A stretch of 64,000 bases of DNA, from NCBI GenBank assembly GCA_017548545.1, contig JAFYZW010000120.1, positions 1 to 64,000 on the forward strand. Reading direction: 5' to 3'. This DNA comes from Bacteroidales bacterium (GTDB lineage: Bacteria > Bacteroidota > Bacteroidia > Bacteroidales > UBA3663). A program made the translations under genes and the position numbers. Of this stretch, positions 63,876-64,000 are shown piece by piece (position 1 is the first letter of the stretch; each line of letters begins with the position of its first letter). The notes beneath the pieces were generated by a model, which was given only the letters and a program-made list of their open reading frames with translations, was not told where the DNA came from and searched no databases.

Positions 63876-64000
63876 ATGCATAAGCTTCTCAGTTTTGTTT
63901 TCGCATGCTGCATTACATTCAGCGCATGCACGTTTGGCCATCAGAACGATGCGCCCGTCATCACTATTATTCACAGCAACGATACCCACTCGCAGATCGA
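63876..64000 (+). CDS. 5'-nucleotidase/metallophosphatase-family lipoprotein (partial, cut by window end)
   Basis: The first 41 codons only. MHKLLSFVFACCITFSAC is a lipoprotein signal peptide with the lipobox FSAC, so the product is anchored to a membrane facing the periplasm or outside. It is followed by APVITIIHSNDTHSQI, the first metallophosphoesterase motif (HxNDxH) of UshA-like 5'-nucleotidases. In Bacteroidetes this is often a two-gene arrangement with the C-terminal domain separate; that cannot be checked here as the gene runs off the window. Confidence 0.8.
   Translation, partial: MHKLLSFVFACCITFSACTFGHQNDAPVITIIHSNDTHSQI

Overview
The window is a chromosomal segment of a Bacteroidales bacterium, most likely Prevotellaceae (Prevotella, Segatella or a close relative). 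This rests on the protein families present (YitT/DUF2179, DUF3078, DUF4919, LTA-synthase-like sulfatases, PadR plus PspC/GIN membrane protein, OmpP1/FadL-like porin, RluB with a long Gly/Gln/Arg/Tyr tail) and on the Bacteroidetes-type -7 promoter element TAnnTTTG, which recurs upstream of many genes. The genus call is inference; no 16S rRNA gene is present.

Layout. 1-12.1 kb: envelope genes (YitT, a GT4 glycosyltransferase, two divergent LTA-synthase-like phosphotransferases, an LpxL-type acyltransferase) leading into a UvrD-like helicase and the clpS-clpA pair. 12.1-16.0 kb: an accessory island, visibly AT-rich, starting with about eleven copies of a 42-bp palindromic repeat. It then holds two minus-strand toxin/immunity modules that look like detached C-terminal tips of Rhs polymorphic toxins, with gene remnants and near-identical hairpins between them. 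No parental full-length Rhs gene is in the window. 16.0-23.0 kb: NIF3, DUF3078, a zinc-ribbon coiled-coil protein, dnaB, DUF4919 and an HtrA protease. 23.2-33.0 kb: RNase P RNA, a TPR protein, leuS, then asnS, an RluB-type pseudouridine synthase and purB on the minus strand.

33-41.6 kb: small membrane and barrel proteins, a PlsC acyltransferase, a PP2C-like protein with an overlapping HTH protein, fucO, ligA, a secreted YhcH-family protein, an ACT-domain protein and an unknown small protein. 41.6-47.6 kb: a compact carbohydrate locus with a beta-helix protein, a GH78 alpha-L-rhamnosidase one base behind it, and a convergent secreted GH2 enzyme; no SusC/SusD pair is nearby. 47.7-53.3 kb: a membrane protein and LemA-like protein, divergent from PadR-PspC/GIN-rimM, then prmA. 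53.5-64.0 kb: an aromatic-rich/Gly-Ser-rich secreted protein, an OmpP1/FadL-like protein, a second UvrD/PcrA helicase, trigger factor, gyrB, rpsT with a long structured leader, recO, and the start of a 5'-nucleotidase lipoprotein.

Most of the window is core housekeeping. The region that deserves attention is the 12.1-16.0 kb island: orphan Rhs tips (a JAB-type metallohydrolase and an L,D-transpeptidase-like His/Ser-x-Gly-Cys domain), their candidate immunity proteins, a frameshift in the JAB toxin, repeated hairpins and the palindromic array. Starts were moved to internal ATGs where the longest open frame began inside a promoter or before an obvious signal peptide.
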